From assembly GCA_002342685.1 (NCBI GenBank), contig DDQN01000062.1, forward strand, positions 1-64,000: a stretch of 64,000 nt of DNA, given 5' to 3'. Origin of the DNA: Vibrio sp. UBA2441 (lineage in GTDB: Bacteria > Pseudomonadota > Gammaproteobacteria > Enterobacterales > Vibrionaceae). Positions 26,152 to 35,991 of the stretch are shown here, one piece after another. The stretch's first letter is position 1. Each line of letters opens with the position of its first letter. Position numbers and translations under genes: made by a program. The notes under the pieces were generated by a model that was given only the letters and a program-made list of their open reading frames with translations, did not search any database and was not told the origin of the DNA.

Positions 26152-26661
26152 TTACCTCTCCGTCGCTTCAGATTGATTTGGGGCCAATTTTTTGCCACAA
26201 ATCTTAATTTCATACATAATTTCGAGCAGCTTTTGTGACTGGCGTACAACCATAAACAGACCACCAAGAGGCAGGCTATAGTTCATCCATTTAGAAGAGA
26301 TTCCTAATGTAATCAATTCAAAAAAAGCAGTACGTTGAACGTGCTGATAACCAAGGTAAATAATAACCAAGATTGAACCGAGTACGGCTAACTCTAAGCT
26401 TAGTATCAACAACAGTTTTATCTTCTCAGGTAATTTATCTGAAAAGAAAGTGATCTTAACGTGCGAGCTATGCTTGATCGCAGTAGCACATCCAATTAAC
26501 GACATATACATGAATAGAACTCGGGCGAGCTCTTCACTCCAAAGTGAAGGGTCATTCAGCAGCCATCGGGTTACTACTTGCCACGCAAGTAAACACAGCA
26601 ATATCACCATGAGTGGTACTGTTATGAGTTCTTCAATATTATTAACAATCTTACGAAACAT
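26152..26661 (-). CDS. siaQ: Sialic-acid TRAP transporter small permease
   Basis: DctQ-type subunit with four hydrophobic helices and the motif WSEELARVLFMYMSLIGCATA (about 58-78 from the upstream frame). I choose the ATG at 26661 because GGAG lies seven bases before it; the frame is open to 26703, but that would place the ribosome site inside the gene. It lies between siaP and siaM. Confidence 0.88.
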   Translation of the reverse strand: MFRKIVNNIEELITVPLMVILLCLLAWQVVTRWLLNDPSLWSEELARVLFMYMSLIGCATAIKHSSHVKITFFSDKLPEKIKLLLILSLELAVLGSILVIIYLGYQHVQRTAFFELITLGISSKWMNYSLPLGGLFMVVRQSQKLLEIMYEIKICGKKLAPNQSEATER

Positions 26662-26734
26662 CTTATGCTCCAAAGCTGGCGTAACACGCCAGCTCAGTTT
26701 CAAGAAAAAAATCTAACAAATTTAAAAATACTAA

Positions 26735-27700
26735 TTACATATTAGCCACTTTACTGATGATTGGCTGGCCAACTTCTTTATCAAACTCTGCGTATACAGG
26801 TTTCATCGCTTCGCGGAACGGTGTTAGCTCTGGGTAAGTAACCTTCACACCTTGCGCTTCGAAGAATGATACTAAGCTAGCTTCTTGATCCTGAACTTTC
26901 TTAGTGTGCATTGCACCCGCTTTCGCAACCGCTTTGTTTACGATTTCTTGCTGCTCTTTAGTCAGTTTGTTCCACGTTACATCAGACATAATAACCATCT
27001 GATCATTCACTACGTGGTTAGTCATTGCTAAATATGGCTGAACTTCATAAAACTTCATTGCTTTAATGGTTGGCAATGGGTTTTCCTGACCATCAACTGC
27101 ATTAGTTTGCAGTGCTAAATACACTTCAGAGAACGCCATAGGAGTTGGAGATGCACCAGAGTATTTTGCGTAGCTTAGTAGTGATTTGGCGTTTGGAACA
27201 CGAAGTTTCAGACCCTTAAAGTCTTCAATCTTGTTTAGGGCACGGTTAGAAGTAGTTTGACGAGTACCGTTGTACCACGTATCCAGAGCACGCCACTGGA
27301 ATTTGTCCATCATTTCTTTACGAATTTCTAACCCGAAAGGTGAGTTGAAAATACGGCGGATATGATCGTAGTCTTTGATAACGTATGGTTGTGCAAAAGC
27401 ACCTGCGCGTGGGATCCACAGGCCAACACGACCAAACTCAGCATAAGTAAAGTCTAGGTCACCCATAGTTACTTGTTGCATCATTGCACGGTCATCACCT
27501 AGTTGTGCACTTGGGTAAATAGCGAGTTCTAAATCACCACCACTTAGTTCTTTAAGCGTATCAGCAAGCACAACTGCTGATTCATACTCAACAGAACCAA
27601 CTGAAGGTTGCATACCCATTTTTAGTTTTGTTGCAGCGTTAGCAGATACAGCACAACCTAGTGCCAACATAGCGATAGTAATCTTGTTCATGGCTTTCAT
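26735..27700 (-). CDS. siaP: Sialic-acid TRAP substrate-binding protein
   Basis: DctP-family periplasmic protein of 321 residues with a Sec signal peptide (cleavage after ANA, residue 22). The segment LRVPNAKSLLSYAKYSGASPTPMAFSE contains the Arg that contacts the sialic acid carboxylate in Haemophilus SiaP, and ALQTNAVDGQENPL is also conserved. AAGGGAA precedes the ATG. First gene of the minus-strand nan operon. A second, similar protein is encoded at 48837. Confidence 0.92.
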   Translation of the reverse strand: MKAMNKITIAMLALGCAVSANAATKLKMGMQPSVGSVEYESAVVLADTLKELSGGDLELAIYPSAQLGDDRAMMQQVTMGDLDFTYAEFGRVGLWIPRAGAFAQPYVIKDYDHIRRIFNSPFGLEIRKEMMDKFQWRALDTWYNGTRQTTSNRALNKIEDFKGLKLRVPNAKSLLSYAKYSGASPTPMAFSEVYLALQTNAVDGQENPLPTIKAMKFYEVQPYLAMTNHVVNDQMVIMSDVTWNKLTKEQQEIVNKAVAKAGAMHTKKVQDQEASLVSFFEAQGVKVTYPELTPFREAMKPVYAEFDKEVGQPIISKVANM

Positions 27701-27949
27701 AATGTTCCCTTATTCATACCTTTGTTGTTCAACCTAACTATTTTCAAAAAAAATTTTTATTTTGTTTGAAAAAAATCTTCGTTATGGATTATCATTGCGG
27801 TGAAGGTTTTTTTCAATTGTAGTTTTTAGGAAATGTGATCACGAACAATATTTCGCTAGCTGAATAGGTTTGTTCACTTTTTGAGCAGACAGACACAACG
27901 ATTTCTTGATCACATTTTTGTAGTTACACTTTAAAGTATGAGGTCCAAC
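27701..27949. promoter_or_regulatory. Divergent nan promoter region with CRP half-sites
   Basis: TGTGATCACGAACAAT (27834-27849) and, on the other strand, TGTGATCAAGAAATCG (27899-27914) each keep one perfect CRP half. A longer AT-rich inverted repeat TTTTCAAA...TTTGAAAA lies at about 27742-27771. No nan repressor gene is in the window, so the regulator of this divergon lies elsewhere. Confidence 0.45.
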
Positions 27950-28648
27950 GTGAAAGATTTGAAATTAAATATCAATGAACTTAAAAGCCAACTAAAGGGT
28001 CAGACAGTCGTCTCTATACAACCTGTTGAAGGTAGCCCTCTTGAAAAAACGGAAATCATTGTGGCAATGGCCATTGCAGCGGAGCAGGCTGGTGCAAAAG
28101 GACTGAGAATAGAAGGCGTTAACAATGTCGCGGCCGTTTCCAGTCAGGTGAACATTCCCATTATAGGCATCGTCAAACGCGATTTCACTGATAGTCCGGT
28201 ACGAATTACCCCGTTTAGATCAGATGTAGATGCCCTCGCCAATGCTGGTGCAACTATCATTGCATTTGATGCCACAGACCGAATAAGACCAGAATCAAGA
28301 GATCAAATCGCCAACGCGATAAAGAATTCGGGATGCTTTGCTATGGCGGATAGCTCTTGCTTTGAAGATGGCCTTTGGGCTCATCAACAAGGTGTAGAGA
28401 TTATTGGTTCTACCCTTTCAGGCTATTGCGGAGATGAAGAACCAACCGAACCTGATTTTGAGTTAGTGAAAAAATTCTCAACCGCTGGCTTTTTTACCAT
28501 GGCTGAAGGAAGATACAATACACCAGAATTAGCGGCTAAAGCGATTGAAAATGGCGCAACTGCTGTAACAGTAGGCTCTGCCATTACTCGTTTAGAAGTT
28601 GTCACAAACTGGTTTAATTCCGCGACACAGTCTGCAGAGGTACGTTAA
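27950..28648 (+). CDS. nanE: N-acetylmannosamine-6-phosphate 2-epimerase
   Basis: TIM-barrel epimerase converting ManNAc-6-P to GlcNAc-6-P. SIQPVEGSPL near the N-terminus, IGIVKRDF (catalytic Lys, about 69-76) and the phosphate-binding GATAVTVGSAITR near the C-terminus are typical. I prefer the GTG at 27950 because GAGG lies six bases before it; an ATG at 27938 in the same frame has no ribosome site. The stop overlaps the nanK start by one base. Confidence 0.9.
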   Translation: MKDLKLNINELKSQLKGQTVVSIQPVEGSPLEKTEIIVAMAIAAEQAGAKGLRIEGVNNVAAVSSQVNIPIIGIVKRDFTDSPVRITPFRSDVDALANAGATIIAFDATDRIRPESRDQIANAIKNSGCFAMADSSCFEDGLWAHQQGVEIIGSTLSGYCGDEEPTEPDFELVKKFSTAGFFTMAEGRYNTPELAAKAIENGATAVTVGSAITRLEVVTNWFNSATQSAEVR

Positions 28649-29511
28649 TGAACACGCTCGCAATTGATATTGGTGGTACAAAAATCGCACTTGGCCTCGT
28701 TTCTCAAGGAAAGTTAATTGAGCGAAAACAGATACCAACGCCTAAAGCGACTTCGGCAGATCAATTTGCTCAAGTGATCATTGATGCATGCAGTGATTGG
28801 CTTGAAAGCGCTGAACGCATTGGTGTATCAACAACCGGATTAATTACTCCAGATGGCATTACAGCAATTAATCCTGATACATTGGCGTTTCCGGCTCCAT
28901 TTCCTTTGCATAAAGCGCTGACCAAAATTACTCAACTTCCTGTCGAGATGCTTAATGACGCTCAAGCCGCAGCTTGGTTTGAGTTTTTGCAACTCGATAA
29001 CCACTGCCAAAATATGGCGTACATTACCGTATCTACGGGTGTCGGCGGTGGATTAGTGCTTAATCGACAATTACACAAGGGAGCAAACAATTTTGCCGGG
29101 CACATTGGTCATATGGTGGTTGAACAGTATGGCTGGGAATGTGGTTGTGGCCAATCGGGCTGCGTCGAAGCCATTGCCTCGGGAACGGCAATGAACAAGC
29201 GCGCCAAACAGATTGTTTCACCAGACATTACTAACGTTGAGTTGTTCGCAATGGCGGATAACAATGCTCAGGCAAAATCCATTATTCAAGCCAGTGCTAA
29301 AGCCATTGCAACATTGTGCTGTAACCTGAAAGCAACGTTAGATTTGGACATTATCGTGTTAGGGGGAGGGGTTGGGTTAGCCAACGGTTACTTAGCGCGA
29401 GTTCAAGAAGAAATTCGTAAGCACCCTACGCCTTTTAATGTCGACGTTGTACCCGCTAATGGAAGCCATGATGCTTGCCTGTTAGGCGCAGCTCATCAAT
29501 TTAAGGACTAG
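28648..29511 (+). CDS. nanK: N-acetylmannosamine kinase (ROK family)
   Basis: Phosphorylates ManNAc. The ATP-binding DIGGTKIALG (7-16), catalytic VEMLNDAQAAAW and the ROK zinc motif CGCGQSGCVEAIASG (about 168-182) are intact in 287 residues. Its position between nanE and nagA fixes the assignment within the ROK family, where sequence alone would leave glucokinase open. Confidence 0.92.
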   Translation: MNTLAIDIGGTKIALGLVSQGKLIERKQIPTPKATSADQFAQVIIDACSDWLESAERIGVSTTGLITPDGITAINPDTLAFPAPFPLHKALTKITQLPVEMLNDAQAAAWFEFLQLDNHCQNMAYITVSTGVGGGLVLNRQLHKGANNFAGHIGHMVVEQYGWECGCGQSGCVEAIASGTAMNKRAKQIVSPDITNVELFAMADNNAQAKSIIQASAKAIATLCCNLKATLDLDIIVLGGGVGLANGYLARVQEEIRKHPTPFNVDVVPANGSHDACLLGAAHQFKD

Positions 29512-29518
29512 TCATCTA

Positions 29519-30655
29519 ATGTCGTTAAAAGCAATCTCAGCCAAACGAATTTTTGATGGTCACTCCTTCCACTTTGATTCTGCTTTGATCTGGCATGGCG
29601 ATCGGATAGTCAGCATTGTTGCTCATTCTGATTTACCTGAACACATCGACCTTGATCATTTTCCTGATTGTACGATAACACCGGGCTTCATCGACCTTCA
29701 GGTAAATGGCGGTGGCGGTGTTATGTTCAACCAACAGACGGATATATCTGGCGTCGAAACCATCTGTGCAGCGCACCGCAAGCATGGTACCGCTTATCTC
29801 TTACCAACTTTGGTCAGCGATACACGAGATAAAATGGATCAGGCGCTACACACTATTCAGGCGGCTATTTCTAAAAATACTACGGGTATATTAGGCATAC
29901 ATCTTGAAGGTCCGTGGCTAAATCCGGTAAAAAGAGGAGCACACTTTGACAAGTTCCTCTATTCACCTGAAGTCTGCGAGCTTGAACAGATGCCCTGGCT
30001 TACCAATGGCAAAGTATTGATAACTTTGGCTCCAGAATGCGTCGATACTGAAGCGATAAAATGGCTGAGCGATTGTGGCATTGTCGTTTCCTGCGGTCAT
30101 AGCAATGCCGCGCAGCAACAACTCCGTGATTCGGTCGGATATATACATGGATATACCCACCTATTCAATGCAATGTCCCCATTAACTGGCAGAGAACCGG
30201 GCGTGGTTGGTACTGCATTTAATTCAGATAACGCATGGTGTTCTATCATTGCCGATGGTGTTCATGTAGCAAGCAATAATGTACTGCTAGCACAAAAAAT
30301 AAAGCCTAAAGGTAAGCTTTTGGTGGTAACCGACGCAATGGCAACACTCGGGGATGATCGCGGTTATTTCACGCTGGGCGATGAAACTATTTACGTAGAC
30401 GGTAAGAAGTTGGTTAATGGTGAAGGCAACTTGGTTGGTGCGCATATTGGATTGGATGAGTCATTGGCAAATCTTATTCAATGGGGGATCGACGAGTCAG
30501 AAGCAATAAAGATGATATCCACCTATCCTGCTCACGCGATTCATTTAGACCACACTATTGGTTACCTAAAACCCGAATTTTCCGCCTCCGCCACCATACT
30601 GGATGAAAATTATCAGACTCAATCTGTCCTGGTGAACGGAAAACTCCATCGCTAA
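29519..30655 (+). CDS. nagA: N-acetylglucosamine-6-phosphate deacetylase
   Basis: Amidohydrolase of 378 residues that removes acetate from GlcNAc-6-P. GFIDLQVNGGGGVMFN (about 60-75) has the Gln in place of the first metal His, as in enterobacterial single-metal NagA. GIHLEGPWLNP holds the metal Glu, and CGHSNA, GYTHLFNAMSPLTGR and VTDAMA give the remaining ligands and catalytic Asp. Third gene of the plus-strand nan operon. The product GlcN-6-P needs a NagB, which is not in this window apart from the divergent NagB-like protein at 21522. Confidence 0.92.
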   Translation: MSLKAISAKRIFDGHSFHFDSALIWHGDRIVSIVAHSDLPEHIDLDHFPDCTITPGFIDLQVNGGGGVMFNQQTDISGVETICAAHRKHGTAYLLPTLVSDTRDKMDQALHTIQAAISKNTTGILGIHLEGPWLNPVKRGAHFDKFLYSPEVCELEQMPWLTNGKVLITLAPECVDTEAIKWLSDCGIVVSCGHSNAAQQQLRDSVGYIHGYTHLFNAMSPLTGREPGVVGTAFNSDNAWCSIIADGVHVASNNVLLAQKIKPKGKLLVVTDAMATLGDDRGYFTLGDETIYVDGKKLVNGEGNLVGAHIGLDESLANLIQWGIDESEAIKMISTYPAHAIHLDHTIGYLKPEFSASATILDENYQTQSVLVNGKLHR

Positions 30656-30687
30656 CTTTTAAGCCTTGATAAAGACGATAACCATTC

Positions 30688-31614
30688 GTGACTAGCTCAT
30701 TATTGTCCACACTAAAACCAGAGAGAAATAGCAATACACCGCTTTTTCTCTCTTATATTCTGCTGACCGGGATAAGTTTTCCGATCCTCCGTTACCTCAG
30801 TATTCATTTTGATACCATTAATAACAATGCAGTACGATTTTTATCTGGCGGGTGCCTGTTTTTGATACTGGTATTGTTCAGGCACCGATCACAGCTAAAG
30901 CTGATTTTGTCCACCCCTGTTATTATCGGCCAACTTCTCATGCTCGGCATTTTAATGTCTGCCAATATGTATTTCTTTATGAGTGCCATGCGGCTTACTT
31001 CGGCGTTAACGGGCAGCATTTTTTGCATAATCGGTATGCCTATCACGACGATTCTGGCGGCTTTCCTCTATTCAGATGAAAGAAAAAAGGCTCGGCAACC
31101 CCGGTTTATTCTGGGTAGTGTTTTTGCCATTTTAGGCTCAGTCTTGTTTGTTCTGAATGCTCAACAAGGAAATGATAGCAGTAATTTCTTGCTTGGATCG
31201 TTATTGTGGATGATTACCATTACCATTGTCGCAACACAAAACTTACTGGTTAAAAAAGTGGCGGAGCGAATCCATACTCTGGTGATCAGTACAGTCACAG
31301 CCCTAATCACAGGAACACTTTGTCTTGCTATCGCATTATACACGGGGAAAATTGACACCCTTATCAACAAATCCGATTCGCTGATCCTGTTATTAATTGT
31401 TGCTGGTATTTACGGTATGGCAACAGGAATGTATATGGCATTTCATATCATTAAAAAGAAAGGGGTTATCGCTTTTAATCTGTTGCAAATGATGGTGCCG
31501 GTTTCAACCGCCGTAGTCGCCTACTTTACACTGGGTGAAACCGTCTCTTATACTCAATTGTTGGGGGCTGTAGTGGTGGTGTTTGGTTGCTATCACGCAC
31601 TTAAATCGAGTTAG
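30688..31614 (+). CDS. EamA/DMT-family transporter
   Basis: Inner-membrane protein of 308 residues with about ten helices in two EamA repeats. It starts at GTG, 32 bases after nagA, and probably belongs to the same transcript. It is only distantly similar to the EamA protein at 17221. Substrate unknown. In this setting it could release acetate, amino-sugar or pyruvate-derived products, but that is speculation. It converges with the SGNH hydrolase gene 16 bases away, and I see no hairpin between them. Confidence 0.8.
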   Translation: MTSSLLSTLKPERNSNTPLFLSYILLTGISFPILRYLSIHFDTINNNAVRFLSGGCLFLILVLFRHRSQLKLILSTPVIIGQLLMLGILMSANMYFFMSAMRLTSALTGSIFCIIGMPITTILAAFLYSDERKKARQPRFILGSVFAILGSVLFVLNAQQGNDSSNFLLGSLLWMITITIVATQNLLVKKVAERIHTLVISTVTALITGTLCLAIALYTGKIDTLINKSDSLILLLIVAGIYGMATGMYMAFHIIKKKGVIAFNLLQMMVPVSTAVVAYFTLGETVSYTQLLGAVVVVFGCYHALKSS

Positions 31615-31630
31615 CCACCACTAAGTACTC

Positions 31631-32458
31631 TTAGGCAAGCAGTGCGCCTATCGTGTCTTGCCACTTCTGATAGGCAGCTGCGTTAAGATGTAAGTCGTCG
31701 CAGCTGTATTTTAGTGGCAAGGTTTGATCAGGACAAAGCACCTCAGCGACATCAACATATTGAATACCGCGTTCTTTGCTCACCTTTTTCAATAAGGTGT
31801 TCAGTTCAAATACCATAGAGTTCAGTGAAGCAAGACGAGGGCCTACAAACAAGGTTGATTGAACCACAACTTCAATATTGTTCTGCTGCCAAATATCCAG
31901 CATCTCCAAATAACGGTTAAAAATATCTTCAACGCGGAAACCTTGAGCAAGGTCGTTAATACCTGCCATCACAAACACTCTGTTTGGCTTAACTTGTAAC
32001 GTCGTTTCGATACGACGCAACATACCTTTAGTTGTATCTCCAGCCAAACCTCGATTGACGAGCTGTGCTGACGGGAACATCTCGCTCCAAGGGCCCCATT
32101 CAGTGATGGAATCACCAAACATCACAACATCGGCCTCATTAGCAAAATGTCGGTGGCTATCAGTCACCTGCATATACCTGCTGACAAACCCGGCGGTTTG
32201 AATTGAACTTAGCTTCTGACACAAGGTTGAAAGCGCATTGTCATTTTCCATACTAAGTGACAGTTGTTCTGAGACCGATTCAGCTTGCGTCAAAAACAGC
32301 CCTCTTTTCAAATCAGGATTGTGTCGATTAACAACCTCAATCAGGTTGTCTAAAAAAGTGTATACGTCCACAGAGTCGAATTGCTGGCACAAATCCAACA
32401 CATCTGCATCTTGAGAAGACTCTAGTACCTGAGTAATTCTCTTATTGATTGAAGACAT
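31631..32458 (-). CDS. SGNH/GDSL hydrolase, possible sialate O-acetylesterase
   Basis: The first ~110 residues are helical with no motif I recognise. A GDSL domain follows: block I VVMFGDSITEWG (nucleophile Ser), block II Gly in NRGLAGDTT, block III MAGINDLAQG (Asn) and block V SCDDLHLNAAAY (Asp and His). No signal peptide is seen, so it is probably cytoplasmic. GDSL enzymes beside nan genes often remove O-acetyl groups from sialic acids (NanS), but this N-terminal extension is unlike NanS. AAAGGA precedes the ATG. Confidence 0.78.
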   Translation of the reverse strand: MSSINKRITQVLESSQDADVLDLCQQFDSVDVYTFLDNLIEVVNRHNPDLKRGLFLTQAESVSEQLSLSMENDNALSTLCQKLSSIQTAGFVSRYMQVTDSHRHFANEADVVMFGDSITEWGPWSEMFPSAQLVNRGLAGDTTKGMLRRIETTLQVKPNRVFVMAGINDLAQGFRVEDIFNRYLEMLDIWQQNNIEVVVQSTLFVGPRLASLNSMVFELNTLLKKVSKERGIQYVDVAEVLCPDQTLPLKYSCDDLHLNAAAYQKWQDTIGALLA

Positions 32459-32605
32459 AATAATATTCCTTTAAAAGCCGTTTCAAAGCATAACAGTACG
32501 AGTGAAACGTATATCATTTTATGTCACATAATTTTATTTGATAATTATCTTCACATCAACAAGTTAAAATAAAAAATATTTTCATGACGCTACGGACTTC
32601 ATCAA

Positions 32606-32654
32606 CAGAAAAACCTCAGCACTGAATGTTGTTTCAATTATCAGTACTAAGGTT
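32606..32654 (-). terminator. Terminator of the DUF748 gene
   Basis: Imperfect 14-bp stem (AACCT, AG and ACTGA arms pairing with TCAGT, CT and AGGTT, with two mismatches). On the minus strand it is followed by TTTTTCTG. Confidence 0.6.
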
Positions 32655-32665
32655 ATGCCGATAGG

Positions 32666-35600
32666 TTAATCGGCCTGCAAAGTTAATATGGCCTGACTTT
32701 GTTCGGTAAGTAATTGTGTTTTGCTATCTAAGATAAAAATTCGTTCCGGTTTAATGCTGTTTTTTTCCACCAGAAAAGCTTTCACTGCCCTAGCCCGTAA
32801 CTCTGCCAGATTACCCAAATCATGATGGCTAATTTCCTGAGCTTTGATCAGCTGATTATACATACCGATATGCAGTACAGACGTTACGTATACGGGATCA
32901 ACTTCGGTGACTTTCTCTTTTTCTAACAACTTTTGTTCTACTTTCGTGCGTTCTTGATCAACGTTTAATTTCAATTCCTGAACGAATAACGTTGCCAATG
33001 CCGTGGCTAAAGGCCCTGACTCTGGGATACGGCTAGCACTAAGATCCTGTGGAAGTTCAACCAAGCCACTGCCATGCAGCAATTTCTGCTTTAATTTTGC
33101 TTCTGCGAGTGCATTGCTATCTTCTGTAGGAATAACTGAACCTTCTACGCTGATCTTAAGCTTAGGTCTAGAAACCAATGCTTTAGCCAGCTTTTCCAAT
33201 TTATCCACTTCATCAGAATCAAGAGTTGCAAGCCCCGGCTTATATTGAACAATATTAAATTCGTCATCGCTTCCCACCAAATTCGCCAGCAATGAGAACG
33301 GAGCAGTAACGGCTTTAGTAATAACGTTACCAATTGCCGTCGCAATAATGCTACCAAAACTGAAATCCGGGCTATCAATGTCACCTGAAACATCAACCCC
33401 TAAGTCAATAACCCCATCGGTATCTTGCAATAAGGCGATAGCCAGTGACACGGGTAAGCTGGTCGCCAATTCAGACTCACTGAGTTTACCTAATGTCAGC
33501 TGATCAATAACAACATGGTTACTGCCTTTAAGCTGATTGTTTTCCATTCGATAATTGATATCTAATGACAGTTGTCCCTTGTCAATGTAATAACCAACAT
33601 AGGTTCCTGAGTAAGGATTTACTGATGTCAGTTCTGCGCTGTCTAAGCCGAAATTTAGATCCAGAAAAGCAGGTTCCAGTAGTGGATTTATTTCTCCACT
33701 TAACGTGACTGGAGCGTATTTGTCGATCTTACCCTTGATATCTATTTGAGCTTTAGTACCAGGTGTCGATGATAGGTTCTTGATCTGCCCTTGTAACGAT
33801 TCTATGCCGGAAGCAAAATTAGGCGTTAACGAATTATCCGCAAAGAAAGCAGAGCCTTTGACGATTTCGATCACACCGACATCCAAGGCAAAATCGGGTG
33901 CCTTAGCCGTTTTTTCCGTTTTCTTTTCTTCAGTAGTTTTTTGTTTACTCTCTTCGTTCTGCTGCTTGCTCGGCTCTATCGGTTCGGCAACCTGCCCATT
34001 CGTCACCAATAATTCACCGATGTTAGTGCGCCTGTCTTTAGCTATCAGCATTTTTGCATACGGAGAATTTAACAAAATTTTGTTGATCTTTAATGACCGC
34101 TTGCTTAGGTCAAAGTTAAAAGAGTCTACAGCCAATTGATGCCACTTAAGCAGTGGTTCATATTTAAGTCCGTCTTTTATCAGCAGGTTATCAATTGATG
34201 CTTGTCCCTGATAATCCGCTTTACCCTGACTATTAGCACTAAAATTTCCCCCGGTGCTAAAATTACCCTTACTCAACTTCATATTCAGATAAGGTTTTAG
34301 GTAAGGTTGGAATTGGCTTAAATCCAGTGACGTTACTTGCAGTTTCCCGTCAACACTAAGTTTTTTAGCATCTAATTGTCCGCTACTACTAAACTGACCT
34401 CGATTTTCTGTTGGATGGCCATTTGTATCAGAACTCAGACCCAACGCAACCTTATAATCAAGCGACTGGCTCAAATCACTAATCACGTTACCTGTACTTA
34501 ACGTTAATGGATAGACACGCCAATTTACGCCCTGACTTACCAGACTCTCTCGTAGGTTAAGATCGGTATCTGCCATTTCGACGTTATTTATGCGAACTAG
34601 CCAAGGTTTATCATCAACATGATCTGTTGCTTTCTCTTCTGTTTCAAGACGGGTAACAGGTGTTGTATTTGAAACCGTTGGTGTAAATAATGATTCTAAA
34701 TCCAGACCTTTATCGCTCAAACTAGCGTCAGCCCATAGCCCTGCCATTTCTATCGCGTCAAGGCTTACCGTTTGTGAAGCCGTACTAAGTTCGATGTCAT
34801 TGAGCTCTAAACTGTGCAACTTCACCTTTTCTGTCTTATTGTCTTTAAACGTCAGGTTGGAAAGAGAGAAATGCCCATTATCGGTAGAAATATTTAGTTT
34901 CTCGTTCTGTTGCTTTAAGTGATACGAGGATTCAAAACTGATTTCACCACTAGTTAGATTCGCTTTTATTCGCTTTTCAGTTAAAGGCCAGAGCGGTAGT
35001 AGTGTTAACTTAGACAGTGCAAAATCGCCAGTGACTTCCAAAGGTTGTAACTGAAATTGCCCATCGAGTTGCAACTGACCCTGATCAGCGCCAGATAACG
35101 CGAAAGTATAAATATTCGCTTTTGGATCGAGTATTTGCTTCTTCTCTTTAGATTGCACTTCTGGCAAAGCAAGTGATAATGCCTGAGAATCAAATTGATT
35201 TAGATCGAAATCAAGATCGTGATAATCAAGCCTTGCTCCGGTCACTTTATCCTGAAAACTCAATTCACCTTGTTCAATGCGAATACTGCGCGCCCTAAAA
35301 ACAAAAATTTCAGAGGATCCTTTTGTTTCTATCTCTGATGGCGATTGAGCTTGCTCATTGTTCTGTGTATTCAGCTGATTAAGAATATCACTAAAGTTAA
35401 AGACGGCTTCACTGTCCTGCATTTGTAATCGAGCAATATTGACCTTAGGTTGCCTAATGTCAAAGTGATCTATGCTTGGTGTTAAATGTAAAAGAGTGCG
35501 CCAAAAATCTACCTCTAGCTCTAGCTGTTTAAAGCTGACAAATTCGGTAGTTCCTTGTGACTCGGCTATTTCAAAGCCATTAACCTGAACACGTAACAAA

Positions 35601-35821
35601 AAAGGATTAATTTTAACGTCGGCTATGCGGACATCACGGCCTAGCAGTTCGCTAAGTTTTTTAGGCGCTTGTGATTGGAGAACAGCCGGAACAAGCAACC
35701 CTAAAAATACCGCATAGCCTGCGTATGTTATGATTGAATATGAGATTATTCGAATTGGTTTAGGAAGCAATTTAAAACGGTAAAGCATATTCGTTAAAAT
35801 AGTTTTCATACAAGATTCCAT
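32666..35821 (-). CDS. DUF748 / AsmA-like envelope protein
   Basis: Large protein of 1051 residues with one N-terminal membrane helix (about 24-45) and a long beta-rich periplasmic region of AsmA/DUF748 type repeats. A low-complexity Lys/Glu/Gln stretch (about 620-645) links two such blocks. The C-terminal 100 residues (KLKQKLL...ELRARAVKAFLVEKNSIKPERIFIL) resemble the end of an OmpA-like domain. AsmA relatives bridge the periplasm and move lipids or assist outer-membrane assembly. An alternative start is the ATG at 35809. Single-gene unit. Confidence 0.75.
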   Translation of the reverse strand: MESCMKTILTNMLYRFKLLPKPIRIISYSIITYAGYAVFLGLLVPAVLQSQAPKKLSELLGRDVRIADVKINPFLLRVQVNGFEIAESQGTTEFVSFKQLELEVDFWRTLLHLTPSIDHFDIRQPKVNIARLQMQDSEAVFNFSDILNQLNTQNNEQAQSPSEIETKGSSEIFVFRARSIRIEQGELSFQDKVTGARLDYHDLDFDLNQFDSQALSLALPEVQSKEKKQILDPKANIYTFALSGADQGQLQLDGQFQLQPLEVTGDFALSKLTLLPLWPLTEKRIKANLTSGEISFESSYHLKQQNEKLNISTDNGHFSLSNLTFKDNKTEKVKLHSLELNDIELSTASQTVSLDAIEMAGLWADASLSDKGLDLESLFTPTVSNTTPVTRLETEEKATDHVDDKPWLVRINNVEMADTDLNLRESLVSQGVNWRVYPLTLSTGNVISDLSQSLDYKVALGLSSDTNGHPTENRGQFSSSGQLDAKKLSVDGKLQVTSLDLSQFQPYLKPYLNMKLSKGNFSTGGNFSANSQGKADYQGQASIDNLLIKDGLKYEPLLKWHQLAVDSFNFDLSKRSLKINKILLNSPYAKMLIAKDRRTNIGELLVTNGQVAEPIEPSKQQNEESKQKTTEEKKTEKTAKAPDFALDVGVIEIVKGSAFFADNSLTPNFASGIESLQGQIKNLSSTPGTKAQIDIKGKIDKYAPVTLSGEINPLLEPAFLDLNFGLDSAELTSVNPYSGTYVGYYIDKGQLSLDINYRMENNQLKGSNHVVIDQLTLGKLSESELATSLPVSLAIALLQDTDGVIDLGVDVSGDIDSPDFSFGSIIATAIGNVITKAVTAPFSLLANLVGSDDEFNIVQYKPGLATLDSDEVDKLEKLAKALVSRPKLKISVEGSVIPTEDSNALAEAKLKQKLLHGSGLVELPQDLSASRIPESGPLATALATLFVQELKLNVDQERTKVEQKLLEKEKVTEVDPVYVTSVLHIGMYNQLIKAQEISHHDLGNLAELRARAVKAFLVEKNSIKPERIFILDSKTQLLTEQSQAILTLQAD

Positions 35822-35949
35822 TCTCTGTTTCGGTGCGACTAAAGAATTTTGTATATATGGTACGCTGTTCTTATCCTTATCCCAAGCACATACTCAACTA
35901 CAGCATGATGCCGTATTAAGAATAAGTTGGAATTCATAAGAAGAATACA

Positions 35950-35981
35950 AAAATAGCCACTGTCTGAGTGGCTATTTTAAA
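35950..35981 (-). terminator. Terminator of the J-protein operon
   Basis: Perfect 12-bp stem AAAATAGCCACT/AGTGGCTATTTT with a five-base loop. A-rich and T-rich flanks allow function on both strands; on the minus strand the run after the stem is TTTGTA. Confidence 0.8.
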
Positions 35982-35991
35982 GACTTCGGAT

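Noticed and set aside
18843..32458. A sialidase gene or nan repressor within the sialic-acid region
   Set aside because: Searched for Asp-box (SxDxGxxW) and RpiR/GntR HTH features in the translated genes and found none; they must lie elsewhere if present.
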